14,942 bases of DNA from positions 1-14,942 of the forward strand of contig JAQYVS010000138.1 of the NCBI GenBank assembly GCA_030145365.1, in the 5' to 3' direction. Below the pieces are notes generated by a model that saw only the letters and a list, made by a program, of their open reading frames with translations, searched no databases and was not told the origin of the DNA. A program made the position numbers and the translations under genes. Of this stretch, positions 14,324 to 14,942 are shown in pieces. Origin of the DNA: Desulfofustis sp. Lineage in GTDB: Bacteria; Desulfobacterota; Desulfobulbia; Desulfobulbales; Desulfocapsaceae. How positions within the stretch are numbered: the first letter of the stretch is position 1; every line of letters begins with the position of its first letter.

Positions 14324-14942
14324 ATGCAATTCTTCTCTGTGCCGGATTTGCCACCCGGATGTACCCATTGACCAGGAATTTTCCCAAACCCCTGCTGCCC
14401 GTTGGTGATCGTCCGGTTCTTGACTACCTGATGGACCAGATAGCCGAATTGCCTGAAATCAGCAAGGTGCATCTTGTCAGTAATGCAAAATTCTATGATC
14501 ATTTTCTGCTCTGGCTGGAAAACCATCGCAGTCATGGAACCTACGGTTCTCTGAGGATACAGGTTCACAACGATGGCTGTTTGGAAAACGATAATCGGCT
14601 GGGTGCTGCCGGTGATCTGAACCTGGCCCTGCAGAGTATCGATAACCCTGGAAAGATCATTGTTTCCGGCGGTGATAATATTTATCAGTTCAGCCTGGCA
14701 CCATTGTGGGGAGATTTTATCCGGGACAAAGAGCACAGGGTCGTTGCGCTTGCCGAAAAAGATATAAGCAAGCGTCAAAAAACCGGGGTATTGGAATTTG
14801 CAGACAATGACAGGGTTGTTCGGCTACATGAGAAACCGGAAAAGCCTTCTTCCCAATGGGTCTGCCCTCCACTTTATTTCTTTCAGGATTCGGTCCGGGA
14901 ATCCTTGGATGAATTTCTGGCGAGCTCAGCAAATCACGATGC
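14320..14942 (+). CDS. Sugar-1-phosphate nucleotidyltransferase (C-terminus beyond window)
   Basis: The first 207 codons are present; the frame is open at the window end. The N-terminus, MNAILLCAGFATRMYPLT followed by KPLLPVGDRPVLDYL (residues 23-37), is the NTP-transferase signature. It holds the nucleotide-binding loop with Arg13 and the Lys-Pro segment. LGAAGDLNLAL (94-104) corresponds to the family's G-T-A/G nucleotide loop, and VSGGDNIYQF (115-124) contains Asp119, the expected metal ligand. Such enzymes join NTP and a sugar 1-phosphate to give an NDP-sugar and pyrophosphate. Which nucleotide and sugar are used cannot be read here. The ATG overlaps the kinase TGA as ATGA, indicating translational coupling, so the likely substrate is the kinase's product. 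Related enzymes include glucose-1-phosphate thymidylyltransferases and mannose-1-phosphate guanylyltransferases, so similarity alone would mislead about the substrate. Confidence 0.88.
   Translation, partial: MNAILLCAGFATRMYPLTRNFPKPLLPVGDRPVLDYLMDQIAELPEISKVHLVSNAKFYDHFLLWLENHRSHGTYGSLRIQVHNDGCLENDNRLGAAGDLNLALQSIDNPGKIIVSGGDNIYQFSLAPLWGDFIRDKEHRVVALAEKDISKRQKTGVLEFADNDRVVRLHEKPEKPSSQWVCPPLYFFQDSVRESLDEFLASSANHD

Overview
The window looks like chromosomal DNA of a Gram-negative bacterium with mid-range GC. A proteobacterial-type NADPH glutamate synthase, a periplasm-type signal peptide and a DsrE-like protein of the kind common in anaerobic sulfur-metabolising lineages point towards Desulfobacterota (the former Deltaproteobacteria). 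This placement is inferred from gene content only and is tentative. I see no IS elements, CRISPR arrays, rRNA, tRNA or prophage genes.

Layout: (1) 1-608, minus strand: a LysE/RhtB-type amino-acid exporter, cut only at its extreme C-terminus by the window edge. (2) 609-1009: a 401-nt gap with only a doubtful 52-codon ORF. (3) 1010-1492, plus strand: a DUF1269-type membrane protein followed by a GC-rich hairpin terminator. (4) 1707-7590, plus strand: the gltB-gltD operon, 19 nt apart, encoding both subunits of NADPH-dependent glutamate synthase with all cofactor ligands visible. (5) 7627-9714, minus strand, convergent to gltD: a ClC chloride transporter with C-terminal CBS and TrkA-C domains. 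(6) 9812-10906, minus strand: aroC, chorismate synthase. (7) 11190-11801, minus strand: a TehB-like SAM-dependent methyltransferase. (8) 12055-12471, minus strand: an unrecognised small secreted protein. (9) 12746 to the window end, plus strand: a small DsrE-like protein, a GHMP sugar kinase resembling plant galacturonokinase rather than galactokinase, and a sugar-1-phosphate nucleotidyltransferase whose start overlaps the kinase stop (ATGA).

Most of the window is housekeeping: nitrogen assimilation (gltBD), the last step of the shikimate pathway (aroC), and ion or amino-acid transport. The part most worth attention is the right end. An anomeric sugar kinase with the galacturonokinase signature is translationally coupled to a nucleotidyltransferase, which suggests a two-step salvage route from free sugar (possibly a uronic acid) to sugar-1-phosphate to NDP-sugar. 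The downstream genes, which would show where that NDP-sugar goes, lie outside the window.
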